9,407 bases of DNA from Neisseriales bacterium (GCA_008017145.1 SSGY01000162.1:1-9407); one strand, 5' to 3'. Shown: positions 1 through 6,712, counted from the first letter of the stretch. Program-made: numbers and translations. The notes: a model not told the origin generated them from the sequence alone.

Positions 1-1
1 C

Positions 2-418
2 GTTAGCAGCCTATTTACCCTCAGTATCTGTTGTAGTCTGGGTTTATTCAGAGTAGTCGCCGTAATCCAACCCGAGCTGTACAGCAAAGAACAAGTTACA
101 GCACTTTCACTCCAGGATGTAGTTACAGAACCATATTATTTAACCATGGTAATCTTCGCTCTAATGCTGCTAACTCAAATTTTTCGCATATTTTATGTTA
201 GATTTAGTATTCGTCACAACTATAAGAAACGCTATAACATTACCTTAACCAGTGGCTTTTATCAAAGTTATAGAGATTTAGTTAAACGCCATATTAAACA
301 GAAGAAATACCACGCAGGTCTTAATGCACGTAAATTGCTTGGATCTAATTGTTATCGACAATATCAGTACTTATCGAAGCTATCCGATGCTTTACTGTAT
401 ATGCTGGATTTTCACTGA
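2..418 (+). CDS. Membrane protein of unknown family, 5' end outside window, 3' end cut by IS30-type insertion
   Basis: The frame is open from the window edge, so the protein starts upstream; 138 residues are visible. Two hydrophobic stretches (about residues 1-22 and 45-66) look like membrane helices. They are followed by a basic, Tyr-rich cytoplasmic-type tail (RHNYKKRY, KRHIKQKKYH). The last residues, LDFH and the TGA stop at 416-418, are encoded by the terminal inverted repeat of the IS element that begins at about 403-405. The native C-terminus is therefore lost. If the IS and one GC copy are removed, the frame stays open to 4286, but that continuation does not look strongly protein-like. 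I do not recognise the family and assign no function. Confidence 0.55.
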   Translation, partial: VSSLFTLSICCSLGLFRVVAVIQPELYSKEQVTALSLQDVVTEPYYLTMVIFALMLLTQIFRIFYVRFSIRHNYKKRYNITLTSGFYQSYRDLVKRHIKQKKYHAGLNARKLLGSNCYRQYQYLSKLSDALLYMLDFH

Positions 419-433
419 AATAGAAACTTTTGC
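405..433 (+). repeat. Left terminal inverted repeat of the IS30-type element
   Basis: These 29 bp are the exact reverse complement of 4050-4078; the match extends to 31 bp if the flanking palindromic GC is counted. The repeat contributes the stop codon that ends the truncated membrane-protein frame. Confidence 0.85.
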
Positions 434-622
434 AGGTTAAATTTCCATTATTCCTGTAGATGTCAATATTGTAACTGAACATTTCGCCATTTTTGAATAA
501 AATTCACCATTTTTTCGTATTTTTATCCAAATTTAGCCTAAATTTCTGTACAATAGTCAATGCAGCAGCTTTGCTATTAGATTTAATAACATTTTTTAGT
601 GCTTTTAGAGAATGATTGTGGT

Positions 623-1603
623 TTAGGCGGCTTGCTGCACCATCTCAACCATCTTGTTCGTTGGCGTGAGCCTTCCTATTCGCTTGCGATACCTAGCATT
701 TAGATTGTTTTGTATCATTCTGATCTCTTCGTTGCTAACCTTGTTAAAGTCTGTTCCTTTTGGCAACGATCTACGAATCAAACCATTGGTGTTCTCGTTG
801 AGGCCTCTCTCCCATGAACAGTACGGGTGACAAAAATACCATTCAATGCCAAATACTTGTTTGATAGCATTGTGGCAAGCAAACTCCCCACCATTATCGG
901 AGGTAATTGATTTTAATGGTAAGAACCCACCTCCAAAAATCTTCAATAACGCTTGTTCCACAGTGTTTGCAGCCTTATTATCTAGCTTAACTATGATAGT
1001 GTACATGGTTGCGATGTCGACTAATGTGAGTAGGAATGATTCCTGATCTTTACCAAAGATGGTGTCAATTTCCCAATTACCAGCTTCGAGTAGCAATATC
1101 TCCTTCACTGGACGATTGTCTATCATCACCTTATTGTTGATACTAACACGAACGTATTTAGCCTTTTTATGCCGTTTACCTTTGCGTGGTAAGTATTTGA
1201 ATAGCTTACCACCATTTGCTTTATTTCGATAAATATGGCGGTATAATGAGCTGTAGCTGATGCGGTAGTCTTCTTCTACTCTAAGCTTGTAAGCCGCATC
1301 ATCTGGACTAAGTTCATGGACTCCCAGGTAACTATCAAATAGCTTGTCCATTATTTCCTTGGGGATCTTACTTATCTTGTAATTGCCTGATTTTGCTTTA
1401 TTCTGACGTTCTCTTGCAATGTTATCAGCTCTGAGGTAGTTGTAATGACCAAATGTTGGATCTGTATTATTGTGGATTTCTTTAGATATGCAGCTTTTAG
1501 AGCGGCCTAGCTCCTTGGCTATTGCACTGATCTTACGGTTGCTTTCCAATCCTACTTGGATTACTAATCGTTCTTCTTTGGTGAGATGTTTCCGTCTGCC
1601 CAT
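623..1603 (-). CDS. IS30-family DDE transposase, cut off from its own promoter and ribosome binding site
   Basis: This 326-aa protein cuts and joins the ends of its insertion sequence. An N-terminal helix-turn-helix (about residues 8-45, KISAIAKELGRSKSCISKEI) is typical of IS30 transposases. The catalytic triad is visible as D180 (NWEIDTIFGK), D236 (TSDNGGEF) and E270 (WERGLNENTNGLIRR), with the usual 33-residue D-to-E spacing. The length is normal and no frameshift is seen. I chose the ATG at 1603 (MGRRKHLTKEER) because codons upstream of it belong to the IS21 element inserted at 1606. The native AGGA ribosome binding site and promoter now lie at 3984-4041. Expression would need a promoter and start signal provided by the IS21 end, so the gene is probably silent or weak. 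Confidence 0.93.
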   Translation of the reverse strand: MGRRKHLTKEERLVIQVGLESNRKISAIAKELGRSKSCISKEIHNNTDPTFGHYNYLRADNIARERQNKAKSGNYKISKIPKEIMDKLFDSYLGVHELSPDDAAYKLRVEEDYRISYSSLYRHIYRNKANGGKLFKYLPRKGKRHKKAKYVRVSINNKVMIDNRPVKEILLLEAGNWEIDTIFGKDQESFLLTLVDIATMYTIIVKLDNKAANTVEQALLKIFGGGFLPLKSITSDNGGEFACHNAIKQVFGIEWYFCHPYCSWERGLNENTNGLIRRSLPKGTDFNKVSNEEIRMIQNNLNARYRKRIGRLTPTNKMVEMVQQAA

Positions 1604-1605
1604 TA
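1598..1605. repeat. Left copy of the 8-bp IS21 target duplication (GCCCATTA)
   Basis: GCCCATTA directly abuts the left IS21 end here and recurs directly after the right end at 3981-3988. Read on the minus strand it is TAATGGGC, which contains the ATG and second codon of the IS30 transposase. Confidence 0.88.
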
Positions 1606-1655
1606 TGTCAAAGAGCGAGTAAATTCCATAGCAAACGCGCAATAAAATTCCATAG
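1606..1655 (+). repeat. Left end of IS21 element with repeats L1 and L2
   Basis: L1 (1606-1631) and L2 (1637-1655) share the motif AAATTCCATAG and are presumed IstA binding sites. Read outward, the tip contains TTGACA, a consensus -35 hexamer. Confidence 0.85.
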
Positions 1656-1699
1656 TTATAGCCGATAAATTTACAATAAATTTATTATCTAAAATAAAA

Positions 1700-1730
1700 T
1701 AACTTATCAATTTATTTGTGAGATAAGTTA
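1700..1730 (+). promoter_or_regulatory. Hairpin just upstream of istA
   Basis: TAACTTATC (1700-1708) and GATAAGTTA (1722-1730) are perfect 9-bp complements around a 13-nt loop, ending 1-2 nt before the upstream ATG (1732) and 16 nt before the preferred ATG (1747). It could limit translation initiation or block transcripts reading in from outside. Its role is inferred from position only. Confidence 0.4.
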
Positions 1731-1746
1731 CATGTTGGAGTTTGCT

Positions 1747-3132
1747 ATGCATATTACAATTGAATCACTTTGGAAACTTGGTAAAACTAAAAGTGAAATA
1801 AGTCGTATTACTAAACATGATTGGAAGACCGTTAATAAAGTGATTAAATCTTTAGAAAATGGTACATATCCACAAAAGAAACCTCACCCAAAAACTCTCG
1901 ATAACCATCGCACGAAGATCCTTAATCTTCTAGAGCAAAATCTTAGTAGTATTCGTATTCATGAAGAATTACAACTTGATGGAGTATCAATCAGTTACTC
2001 AGCAGTGAAGCGCTATGTTGCTGAAATAAAAGACTCATCTGATGTTCATATTCGTTTTCATACTAACGCTGGTGAAGAAGCGCAAGTTGACTTTGGATAC
2101 GTTGGACTAACACCAGATGTATCAGGTAAAAGACGCAAGACCTGGATATTTAATATGCGCCTGAGTTATTCACGGATGGATTATTATGAGTGTGTTTATG
2201 ATCAAAAGGTAGAGACATTTATTCAGTGTCATATCAATGCATTTAAGTTTTTTAATGGTGTACCATCTAGAATTAAGATTGATAATCTTAAAGCAGCAAT
2301 CCTTGATGCTAATTTTTATGAACCTGTGTACCAGAGTCTATATAAACAGTTTGCTGATTATTATGGGTTTTTACCATTTCCTTGTCGGGTAAGAGAACCA
2401 CAAGAAAAAGGTAAGGTTGAATCTGGTATCAAATTCGTCAAGAATAACTTTTTTGCAGGTCGCACATTTACTACTCATAAAGAGTTACAAGAGAAATTAA
2501 CACATTGGCTAAACACTAAATGTAATAACCGCATCCATGGGACTACCCAACAAATTCCTGCAGAGTTATTTAAACGCGATGAAGTAGCACGATTAAAACC
2601 ACAACCTGAGGTTGTATTCAGCATTCCTAATGTAGGCATTAGAATTGTGTACCATGATTGTCATGTTTACATTGACTATTGTTATTATTCTGTACCATAT
2701 GAATACATTGGCAAAGAGGTTGAAGTTGAAGTGAGTGTAAATACAGTCCGGATAAGTTATAAAACACAACAAATAGCTCTACATACTCGCAGTAGAGATA
2801 GGGGTAAGTTTATAACCATAGCAAGCCACTATCCAAAATATAAGAATATATTATCAACTGAATATCAAGAACATTATTTCATCAAGATGAGTAATATTGG
2901 TAATGATGCGGGGCAATTCTTTCTGGCTTTAATAGAAAACAATCCTAATGCATGGCAACGCCCAATTAGTGGGATATTATCTCTAACTAAAGATTATGAT
3001 AAAGATGTTGTTAATCTAGCATGTAAACGGGCGTTAGTATACCAAGCATTTAGTTATACAACAGTTCGTAATATCTGTCGTGAAGGGACATATAATTTAC
3101 CATTAGATAATCATGTTGGGGGTGTACAATGA
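1747..3132 (+). CDS. istA: IS21-family transposase IstA
   Basis: IstA is the DDE recombinase of IS21 elements and works with the ATPase IstB. The 461-aa product begins with a helix-turn-helix region (about residues 9-35, KLGKTKSEISRITKHDWKTV). The catalytic residues are D115 (AQVDFGYVG), D179 (KIDNLKAAI) and E225 (EKGKVESGIKF), in the order and contexts typical of IstA. A beta-barrel-like C-terminal region follows (about 300-370). I chose ATG 1747 because GGAG (1737-1740) lies 6 nt before it; an ATG at 1732 would add five residues but has a poor ribosome binding site. The stop codon overlaps the istB start as ATGA, showing translational coupling. The gene looks intact. Confidence 0.93.
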   Translation: MHITIESLWKLGKTKSEISRITKHDWKTVNKVIKSLENGTYPQKKPHPKTLDNHRTKILNLLEQNLSSIRIHEELQLDGVSISYSAVKRYVAEIKDSSDVHIRFHTNAGEEAQVDFGYVGLTPDVSGKRRKTWIFNMRLSYSRMDYYECVYDQKVETFIQCHINAFKFFNGVPSRIKIDNLKAAILDANFYEPVYQSLYKQFADYYGFLPFPCRVREPQEKGKVESGIKFVKNNFFAGRTFTTHKELQEKLTHWLNTKCNNRIHGTTQQIPAELFKRDEVARLKPQPEVVFSIPNVGIRIVYHDCHVYIDYCYYSVPYEYIGKEVEVEVSVNTVRISYKTQQIALHTRSRDRGKFITIASHYPKYKNILSTEYQEHYFIKMSNIGNDAGQFFLALIENNPNAWQRPISGILSLTKDYDKDVVNLACKRALVYQAFSYTTVRNICREGTYNLPLDNHVGGVQ

Positions 3133-3908
3133 ATAATAGTCTCTTAAAGTCAAGGTTAAAAGACTTTAAACTCTCTGGAATAATGTAATCAATTGATGAG
3201 CGATTAGCTTATGCCAATAGTAACGCACTGTCTTATTCAGAGTTTATCGAATTACTGTTAGAAGATGAGGCGAATAATCGTCGTGATAACAGTCACAATA
3301 AACGATATGCACGTGCCAAGTTTCCAATTCGTAAAACGATAGCCGAGTTTGACTTTAGCTTTCAACCATCTATTGATAAAAGGCAACTAAATGATGCTGC
3401 AACATGTCAATTTATTAGAGAGAATCAAAATGTTGTTTTTATAGGTAGTCCTGGCACTGGCAAGACTCATTTATCAATAGCCTTAGGAATCCAGGCATTA
3501 TTAAAAGGTCATAAAGTATTGTTTAGTTCTGTAGCCGACATGTTGTATAACCTTCATACTGCAAAGGCAGATAATTCATTTTATAAGAAGCTAAATTATT
3601 ATTTAGAGCCAGACCTATTAATTCTGGATGAGCTGGGTTTTAAGGAAGTACCTGCTTATTCGGCAGATGATTTCTTTGAGGTGATATCACGCCGATATGA
3701 AAAAGGTTCAGTAATAATAAGTACAAATAAACCATTTGAACAATGGGGAGAGATATTTGCTGATAATATATTAGCAGGAGCCATATTAGACAGAATAGTC
3801 CATCACTCGTTGGTTTTTAAAATTAGTGGGCCAAGCTATCGAGCTAAAAAAGTAATCAATCTTAATGGACAAAATGATATTGGTGAGGAGGTAATTATGG
3901 ATAATTAG
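3129..3908 (+). pseudogene. istB: IS21 helper ATPase IstB, interrupted by a premature stop at codon 20
   Basis: IstB is an AAA+ ATPase that binds target DNA and stimulates IstA. The frame starts at ATG 3129 (overlapping the istA stop) and runs to TAA 3906-3908, 259 codons, the usual IstB size. Codon 20 (3186-3188) is TAA in the conserved sequence LSGIM-stop-SIDERLAYAN; a C-to-T change from CAA (Gln) would explain it. Beyond that the frame is undamaged: Walker A GSPGTGKTH at about codon 106, Walker B LLILDELGF at about 163-171, and the C-terminal GPSYRAK motif. Only an N-truncated product from a late start such as TTG 3519 could be made, and it would lack Walker A. The single lesion in an otherwise clean gene suggests recent inactivation, readthrough, or a sequencing error. 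Confidence 0.88.
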
Positions 3909-3930
3909 ATGGGCGTATAGTATAATTTAG

Positions 3931-3980
3931 CTATGGAAATTTCTTGCGCCATACCTATGGAATTTACTCGCTCTTTGACA
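3931..3980 (-). repeat. Right end of IS21 element with repeats R2 and R1
   Basis: R1 (3955-3980) is the perfect complement of L1 and R2 (3931-3949) is a 17/19 match to L2, with the same 5-bp gap. The element ends with TTGACA at 3975-3980, an outward-facing -35 hexamer. In IS21, dimeric intermediates build a promoter from such a hexamer and a -10 in the abutted left end. Confidence 0.85.
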
Positions 3981-3988
3981 GCCCATTA
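3981..3988. repeat. Right copy of the 8-bp IS21 target duplication (GCCCATTA)
   Basis: GCCCATTA follows the final CA of the IS21 element and matches 1598-1605. It preserves a second copy of the IS30 transposase ATG (minus strand, 3986-3984). Confidence 0.88.
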
Positions 3989-4041
3989 TTATTCCTAACG
4001 TTAAAGTAGTGGAATAATGGGGGTTAAATATGTGTTTTCAA
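3984..4041 (-). promoter_or_regulatory. Orphaned promoter and ribosome binding site of the IS30 transposase
   Basis: On the minus strand, TTGAAA (4041-4036), a 16-nt spacer and CATTAT (4019-4014) form a plausible promoter. AGGA (3996-3993) then lies 6 nt before ATG (3986). These are the natural start signals of the IS30 transposase, separated from the gene by IS21. The stranded ATG now reads into IS21 and stops after 19 codons at TAA 3929-3927. Confidence 0.6.
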
Positions 4042-4049
4042 GTCACGCC

Positions 4050-4078
4050 GCAAAAGTTTCTATTTCAGTGAAAATCCA
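4050..4078 (-). repeat. Right terminal inverted repeat of the IS30-type element
   Basis: Exact reverse complement of 405-433. It lies beyond the inserted IS21 element, showing that the IS30-type element was split. It supplies the LDFH-stop ending of the minus-strand frame at 4065-4268, just as its partner does for the gene on the left. Confidence 0.85.
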
Positions 4079-4268
4079 GCCCACGCTCATTAAAGACATA
4101 GACGAACCTTTGACCTTGAGATATAATCACTGCACTGTTAGAAGTGTAGTGAGTACAAACCCCAGAATGTGCCCAGATAAAGTGACCATCTTTATTCAAA
4201 AATTGAGTATGAGGGTATTCCGCACTACCAGTTTGCCTTGTGAATGCAATTTTATAATCTTGAGACAT
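4065..4268 (-). CDS. Small hypothetical protein, 3' end replaced by IS30 terminal repeat
   Basis: The 67-aa frame begins MSQDYKIAFTRQTGS and ends NERGLDFH; its last codons and stop come from the IS30 terminal repeat. Taking out the IS and one GC would give NERGHIQ-stop, so only a few residues are lost if the insertion was simple. The composition (Gln, Ser, Thr, aromatic residues) looks more protein-like than the antisense frame over the same stretch. A weak GAAAGA lies about 10 nt before the ATG. No family is recognised. It is convergent with the truncated membrane-protein gene on the other side of the IS. Confidence 0.4.
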   Translation of the reverse strand: MSQDYKIAFTRQTGSAEYPHTQFLNKDGHFIWAHSGVCTHYTSNSAVIISQGQRFVYVFNERGLDFH

Positions 4269-4423
4269 GATGAATATCTTTCATAACAATTAATCAATGG
4301 TATATTTTAATCTGTCTACGCTATTCTATCAATAATAATTCACAACTTTTTTCCAGTCATGCATCTTGATCATTAACCAAAGTTAGTGGTTTTATATTTT
4401 ATATCATAGATTTAAACCAGTTT

Positions 4424-4685
4424 TAGGGGTACACTTAGATATTGCACCAAATTCAACGAACTTAGTAAACAAATTGATATAATTGAATTATGTTCCAGTA
4501 TGCCAAAATCTAGTGTTATTGAAACATTAGAAAAATATACCAAACTAAACCTATGTTTGTTAAGAAATATATTCCAAAAAAAGTTCCAAAACTGTTTTAT
4601 CCCAAAATTAAGACAGTTTATGTTTTTGAAACAACCAAATCTAATATGTTCGTTGGATTTGGTGCAATATCTAAACATACCCCTA
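4424..4685. mobile_element. MITE-like element with TA borders
   Basis: The 36-bp terminal inverted repeats 4426-4461 and 4648-4683 differ at four positions. Each contains GGGGTA at the tip and the shared core TTAGATATTGCACCAAAT. TA dinucleotides flank both ends (4424-4425 and 4684-4685), as produced by IS630/Tc1-mariner type transposases. The 186-bp interior has no credible gene: the short frames on both strands run through the repeats, giving near-identical LVQYL endings. This is most likely a non-autonomous element moved in trans by a transposase encoded elsewhere. No source element is present in the window. Confidence 0.75.
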
Positions 4686-4709
4686 CTATAATTATTATAT
4701 TGATATTTA

Positions 4710-5624
4710 CTATTTTATCCCATCAATAACCGCACTGCGCTTAGCTTTTTTGTTGCCACGTAGGTAAAATTTAAAAGTCACATTCGGATTGGAATGCCCC
4801 ATTAATTCAGTAATGGTCGTTATGTTAACACCATTATTTACCTGATTTTGACCAAATGTATGCCTGAATTTATGCAAATACACATCCGTAATACCATTTT
4901 TATTGAGATGTATTTTTACAGTAGTGTAAATATTCTCCCTGGTGCTAGCATTGCCTGAAAGACTTGGTACGACATACTGACTCGGTATTTTAGCTCGAAT
5001 AATATCCATATTACTTTGTACAAATAGCACCGGGAAATCTAGATCACGTACTTTCTGACCTTTGCCGAAATAATTGAATTTATAGACTTCGCCATGTGTA
5101 TCATCATACTCGATTGATACATCATCCCAAGTTAGATTACACAGCTCTGAGATCCGCACACCGTGAAATAGTAATAACTTTAAAATTAATGACAAGCGGT
5201 TATTTTTTAGTCCATTGGTCTTATCTAGCTCTTGAATTAAGCTTTTTATCTTTTGTTGTTCAATTTCAGTGAAAGCATCGACTGGCTTATCAATTTTCTT
5301 GAGAGTTACGCCCGTGACTTTATTTTTTAAAATACCATGCTTCTGGATATCATTATCGGCAATAAACCATAAAAACTGTTTTATCACGGTAATATGTAAT
5401 TGTTTGCTCGTATTAGCTAAATTAAGCTTATTTATATAATCAACTAAGGTTGCGTTATTTATATCATTTATTGCTGATATTTGCTTATTATCCACTGAAT
5501 CAGCTAAATATTGATAAAAATACTCATAAATGCGATTATATGTCATTAATGAGTTTTTTGTTAATTGTTTGGCATTTTGTTCATTATAGAACATTTGCCA
5601 ATAATTATTAATTTCTGCGAGCAT
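4710..5624 (-). CDS. Tyrosine recombinase/integrase
   Basis: This 304-aa site-specific recombinase of the phage-integrase (XerC/XerD-like) family has an N-terminal core-binding region (about residues 1-100) and a C-terminal catalytic domain. All active-site residues are visible: R157 (FHGVRISELCNLTW), K188 (YFGKGQKVRDL), H251 and R254 (HKFRHTFG), H277 (LMGHSNPNVTFKFY) and the nucleophile Y287. It would integrate, excise or resolve a mobile element, plasmid or gene cassette. The ATG at 5624 has only a weak purine stretch (GGAAAA, 5639-5634) upstream. A predicted promoter lies 50-80 bp upstream and overlaps an operator-like motif. The gene diverges from a putative DNA-binding protein at 5880. 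No tRNA gene or convincing attachment site was seen. Confidence 0.9.
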   Translation of the reverse strand: MLAEINNYWQMFYNEQNAKQLTKNSLMTYNRIYEYFYQYLADSVDNKQISAINDINNATLVDYINKLNLANTSKQLHITVIKQFLWFIADNDIQKHGILKNKVTGVTLKKIDKPVDAFTEIEQQKIKSLIQELDKTNGLKNNRLSLILKLLLFHGVRISELCNLTWDDVSIEYDDTHGEVYKFNYFGKGQKVRDLDFPVLFVQSNMDIIRAKIPSQYVVPSLSGNASTRENIYTTVKIHLNKNGITDVYLHKFRHTFGQNQVNNGVNITTITELMGHSNPNVTFKFYLRGNKKAKRSAVIDGIK

Positions 5625-5676
5625 TTTAGAACATTTTCCGAAGATGAAACTGGTTAGCGCGATGTATTTGGCAGTG

Positions 5677-5705
5677 ATTATAGCATAATTACAGTTTAAC
5701 TATAA
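5677..5705 (-). promoter_or_regulatory. Predicted promoter of the integrase gene
   Basis: On the minus strand, TTATAG (5705-5700), a 17-nt spacer and an extended -10, TGC-TATAAT (5685-5677), form a good sigma-70 type promoter facing the recombinase gene. The -35 lies inside one TTATGTTATAG motif, so a protein bound there should repress it. Confidence 0.55.
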
Positions 5706-5800
5706 CATAATTGAATATTATGTTATAGATAATAGACAGATAAGCATATCAAACACGCTAAAATAGACGCTAATTTAGTATATAAATTATGTTATAGTTA
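5697..5800. promoter_or_regulatory. Three copies of an operator-like motif TTATGTTATAG between divergent genes
   Basis: Copies lie at 5700-5710 (minus), 5718-5728 (plus) and 5787-5797 (plus). The first two form a perfect 11-bp inverted repeat around a 7-nt centre. The outer pair share a longer 16-bp match, AATTATGTTATAGTTA (5785-5800), with the complement of 5697-5712. The positions, between the integrase and a possible ribbon-helix-helix protein, suggest operators for that protein. No experimental motif of this sequence is known to me. Confidence 0.55.
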
Positions 5801-5879
5801 GTAAAATATATCCATATTTACAACGCCAATTTATGATATAATAATATTATATGATTAAATAACAATAATGGACAACTAA

Positions 5880-6284
5880 ATGGAAAATACTAAGAAAGTA
5901 CGTAAAATAGCAATTAGTGATGATATACAGCAAAAAGCCTTAATATTAGCGGCTAAGTATAAATTTCAGGATATGGCAGATAAAAAAGTTGATATTGATG
6001 AGTTGCTCTCAAAAATAATTGAATCATCAATTAATTATTTTTATCAAGAAAAATATGTTCGTGAGCTTGATGAGGAGCAAAATGGTCAAGAAATCAGATT
6101 CAGAGGCAATATCTTTGTCAATTTAGACAGAACAGAAAAAGATAAGCCAAGCATCGAAATTCATCAACAGTCGAAAAAAGGTATTACACCACTCTATACT
6201 GGGCCAATACAAATAACACAAGAAAATCCTGAGATGGGGTTGCATCTTGAATTCAAAACCGAAGATTTTTTAAAAAACGAATAA
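5880..6284 (+). CDS. Hypothetical protein with ribbon-helix-helix-like N-terminus
   Basis: The 134-aa protein has an N-terminus with a ribbon-helix-helix pattern: a beta strand (KKVRKIAIS, about residues 5-13), a helix (DDIQQKALILAAKY, 14-27), a polar linker, and a helix (DELLSKIIESSINYFYQEKY, about 40-59). The C-terminal 75 residues are charged and beta-rich with no recognised family. I infer a DNA-binding regulator that may act on the motif repeats just upstream and on the divergent integrase gene; this is not shown by a named domain. TATAAT at 5837-5842 could be its -10. The ribosome binding site is poor, and a three-codon frame (ATG GAC AAC TAA) ends directly against its ATG. The next gene follows after 12 nt, suggesting an operon. 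Confidence 0.75.
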   Translation: MENTKKVRKIAISDDIQQKALILAAKYKFQDMADKKVDIDELLSKIIESSINYFYQEKYVRELDEEQNGQEIRFRGNIFVNLDRTEKDKPSIEIHQQSKKGITPLYTGPIQITQENPEMGLHLEFKTEDFLKNE

Positions 6285-6296
6285 ACCGCAATACCA

Positions 6297-6560
6297 ATGA
6301 TTTACATGATCCATCCGACAAAATCTAGATTCTATTGGTTGAGTATCAATCAGGATCTATTTGGTAATTGGTGCGTAGTAAAGGTGTATGGTGGCATTGG
6401 TAAGAAATCGGCACGCCACATATGGGAACCATGTGAATCTAAAACTATTGCAAGTCAGCGCATGTTTGACATTGAGTGTTTGCGAAGAAAACGTGGCTAT
6501 ATCTATGCAAACACTAACACTCCAGATGACTACATATTAACGCCAGAGGTTATAGCATAG
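6297..6560 (+). CDS. Small WGR-domain protein
   Basis: The 87-aa protein is almost entirely one WGR domain: aromatic strand (FYWLSINQDLFGNW), the core WCVVKVYGGIGKKSARH, then a helix and the closing KRGYIYA. WGR domains occur in PARPs and in many small bacterial proteins on plasmids and integrative elements, where they are thought to bind nucleic acid. Here the central W-G-R is relaxed to W...YGGIG. The role is inferred to be nucleic-acid binding within the mobile module. It follows the gene at 5880 with a 12-nt gap; no Shine-Dalgarno is visible before ATG 6297, and ATG 6309 is an alternative start. Confidence 0.75.
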   Translation: MIYMIHPTKSRFYWLSINQDLFGNWCVVKVYGGIGKKSARHIWEPCESKTIASQRMFDIECLRRKRGYIYANTNTPDDYILTPEVIA

Positions 6561-6667
6561 AATCAAGACAGCCATAATAAATCTCCGTGCGGCAATCCAA
6601 GAGGAGTTAAATGTTCTTATAAGGGGGGGGTGAGGAATTGAATTTCCCTTAATCTTTTGGTTATGCT
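6561..6667. other. Gene-free spacer with a G8 tract
   Basis: This short spacer lies between two convergent units. It contains AAGAGGAG before an ATG at 6611 whose frame stops after three codons, and a run of eight G (6623-6630) that is striking in such AT-rich DNA. No credible gene spans the tract on either strand. Confidence 0.4.
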
Positions 6668-6712
6668 TAACAAAAAACAACAGCCTAAATCATTGACTTT
6701 TGATATAGGCTG
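6668..6712 (-). terminator. Rho-independent terminator of the secreted-protein operon
   Basis: Read on the minus strand, CAGCCTATATCA (6712-6701) pairs with TGATTTAGGCTG (6692-6681), 11 of 12 bp, around an 8-nt loop. The T-rich tract TTGTTTTTTGTTA follows. It lies about 50 bp after the stop of the 368-aa gene. Confidence 0.8.

Larger units (their letters stand above)
1606..3980 (+). mobile_element. Complete IS21-family insertion sequence (2375 bp)
   Basis: The ends start with TGTCAAAGAGCGAG and close with its complement CTCGCTCTTTGACA. The perfect outer repeat is 26 bp (1606-1631 and 3955-3980). After a 5-bp gap, a second repeat matches at 17 of 19 positions (1637-1655, GCGCAATAAAATTCCATAG; 3931-3949). 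Multiple terminal repeats, TG...CA ends, an istA-istB gene pair and an 8-bp target duplication (GCCCATTA) are all hallmarks of IS21. AAATTCCATAG occurs as a direct repeat at 1621-1631 and 1645-1655, as expected for transposase binding sites. It inserted into the start codon region of an IS30-type transposase gene. istB is broken by a stop codon, so this copy may be unable to move without help. Confidence 0.93.
403..4080 (-). mobile_element. IS30-family insertion sequence, interrupted by an IS21-family element
   Basis: The element is bounded by perfect 29-bp inverted repeats at 405-433 and 4050-4078 (outer sequence TGGATTTTCACTGAAATAG...). Each is flanked outside by GC (403-404 and 4079-4080), which fits the 2-3 bp target duplication of the family, although GC is palindromic so the duplication is not proven. 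It carries one IS30-type transposase on the minus strand. Removing the inserted IS21 element and one 8-bp duplication leaves about 1.29 kb, a normal size for the family. The 434-622 stretch between the left repeat and the transposase stop has no gene; it holds an imperfect 20-bp tandem repeat (481-520, units around TTCRCCATTTTT). Confidence 0.85.

Noticed and set aside
846..1046. 66-aa plus-strand reading frame
   Set aside because: Lies entirely antisense to the IS30 transposase, which has a full set of catalytic residues.
403..4080. Composite transposon with two matching IS ends
   Set aside because: The outer repeats belong to one IS30-type element and the inner ones to an IS21-type element inside it; there are no passenger genes between two IS copies.
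4017..4286. 89-aa plus-strand frame across the IS30 right end
   Set aside because: Starts inside the IS30 element, crosses its terminal repeat and is antisense to a more protein-like frame. It would be the continuation of the truncated gene at 2-402 if the IS were removed, but the sequence has no recognisable character.
4412..4691. Two overlapping frames (88 aa minus, 63 aa plus) in the MITE
   Set aside because: Both run into the inverted ends and end with near-identical LVQYL segments because of the repeat symmetry; no ribosome binding sites or family motifs.
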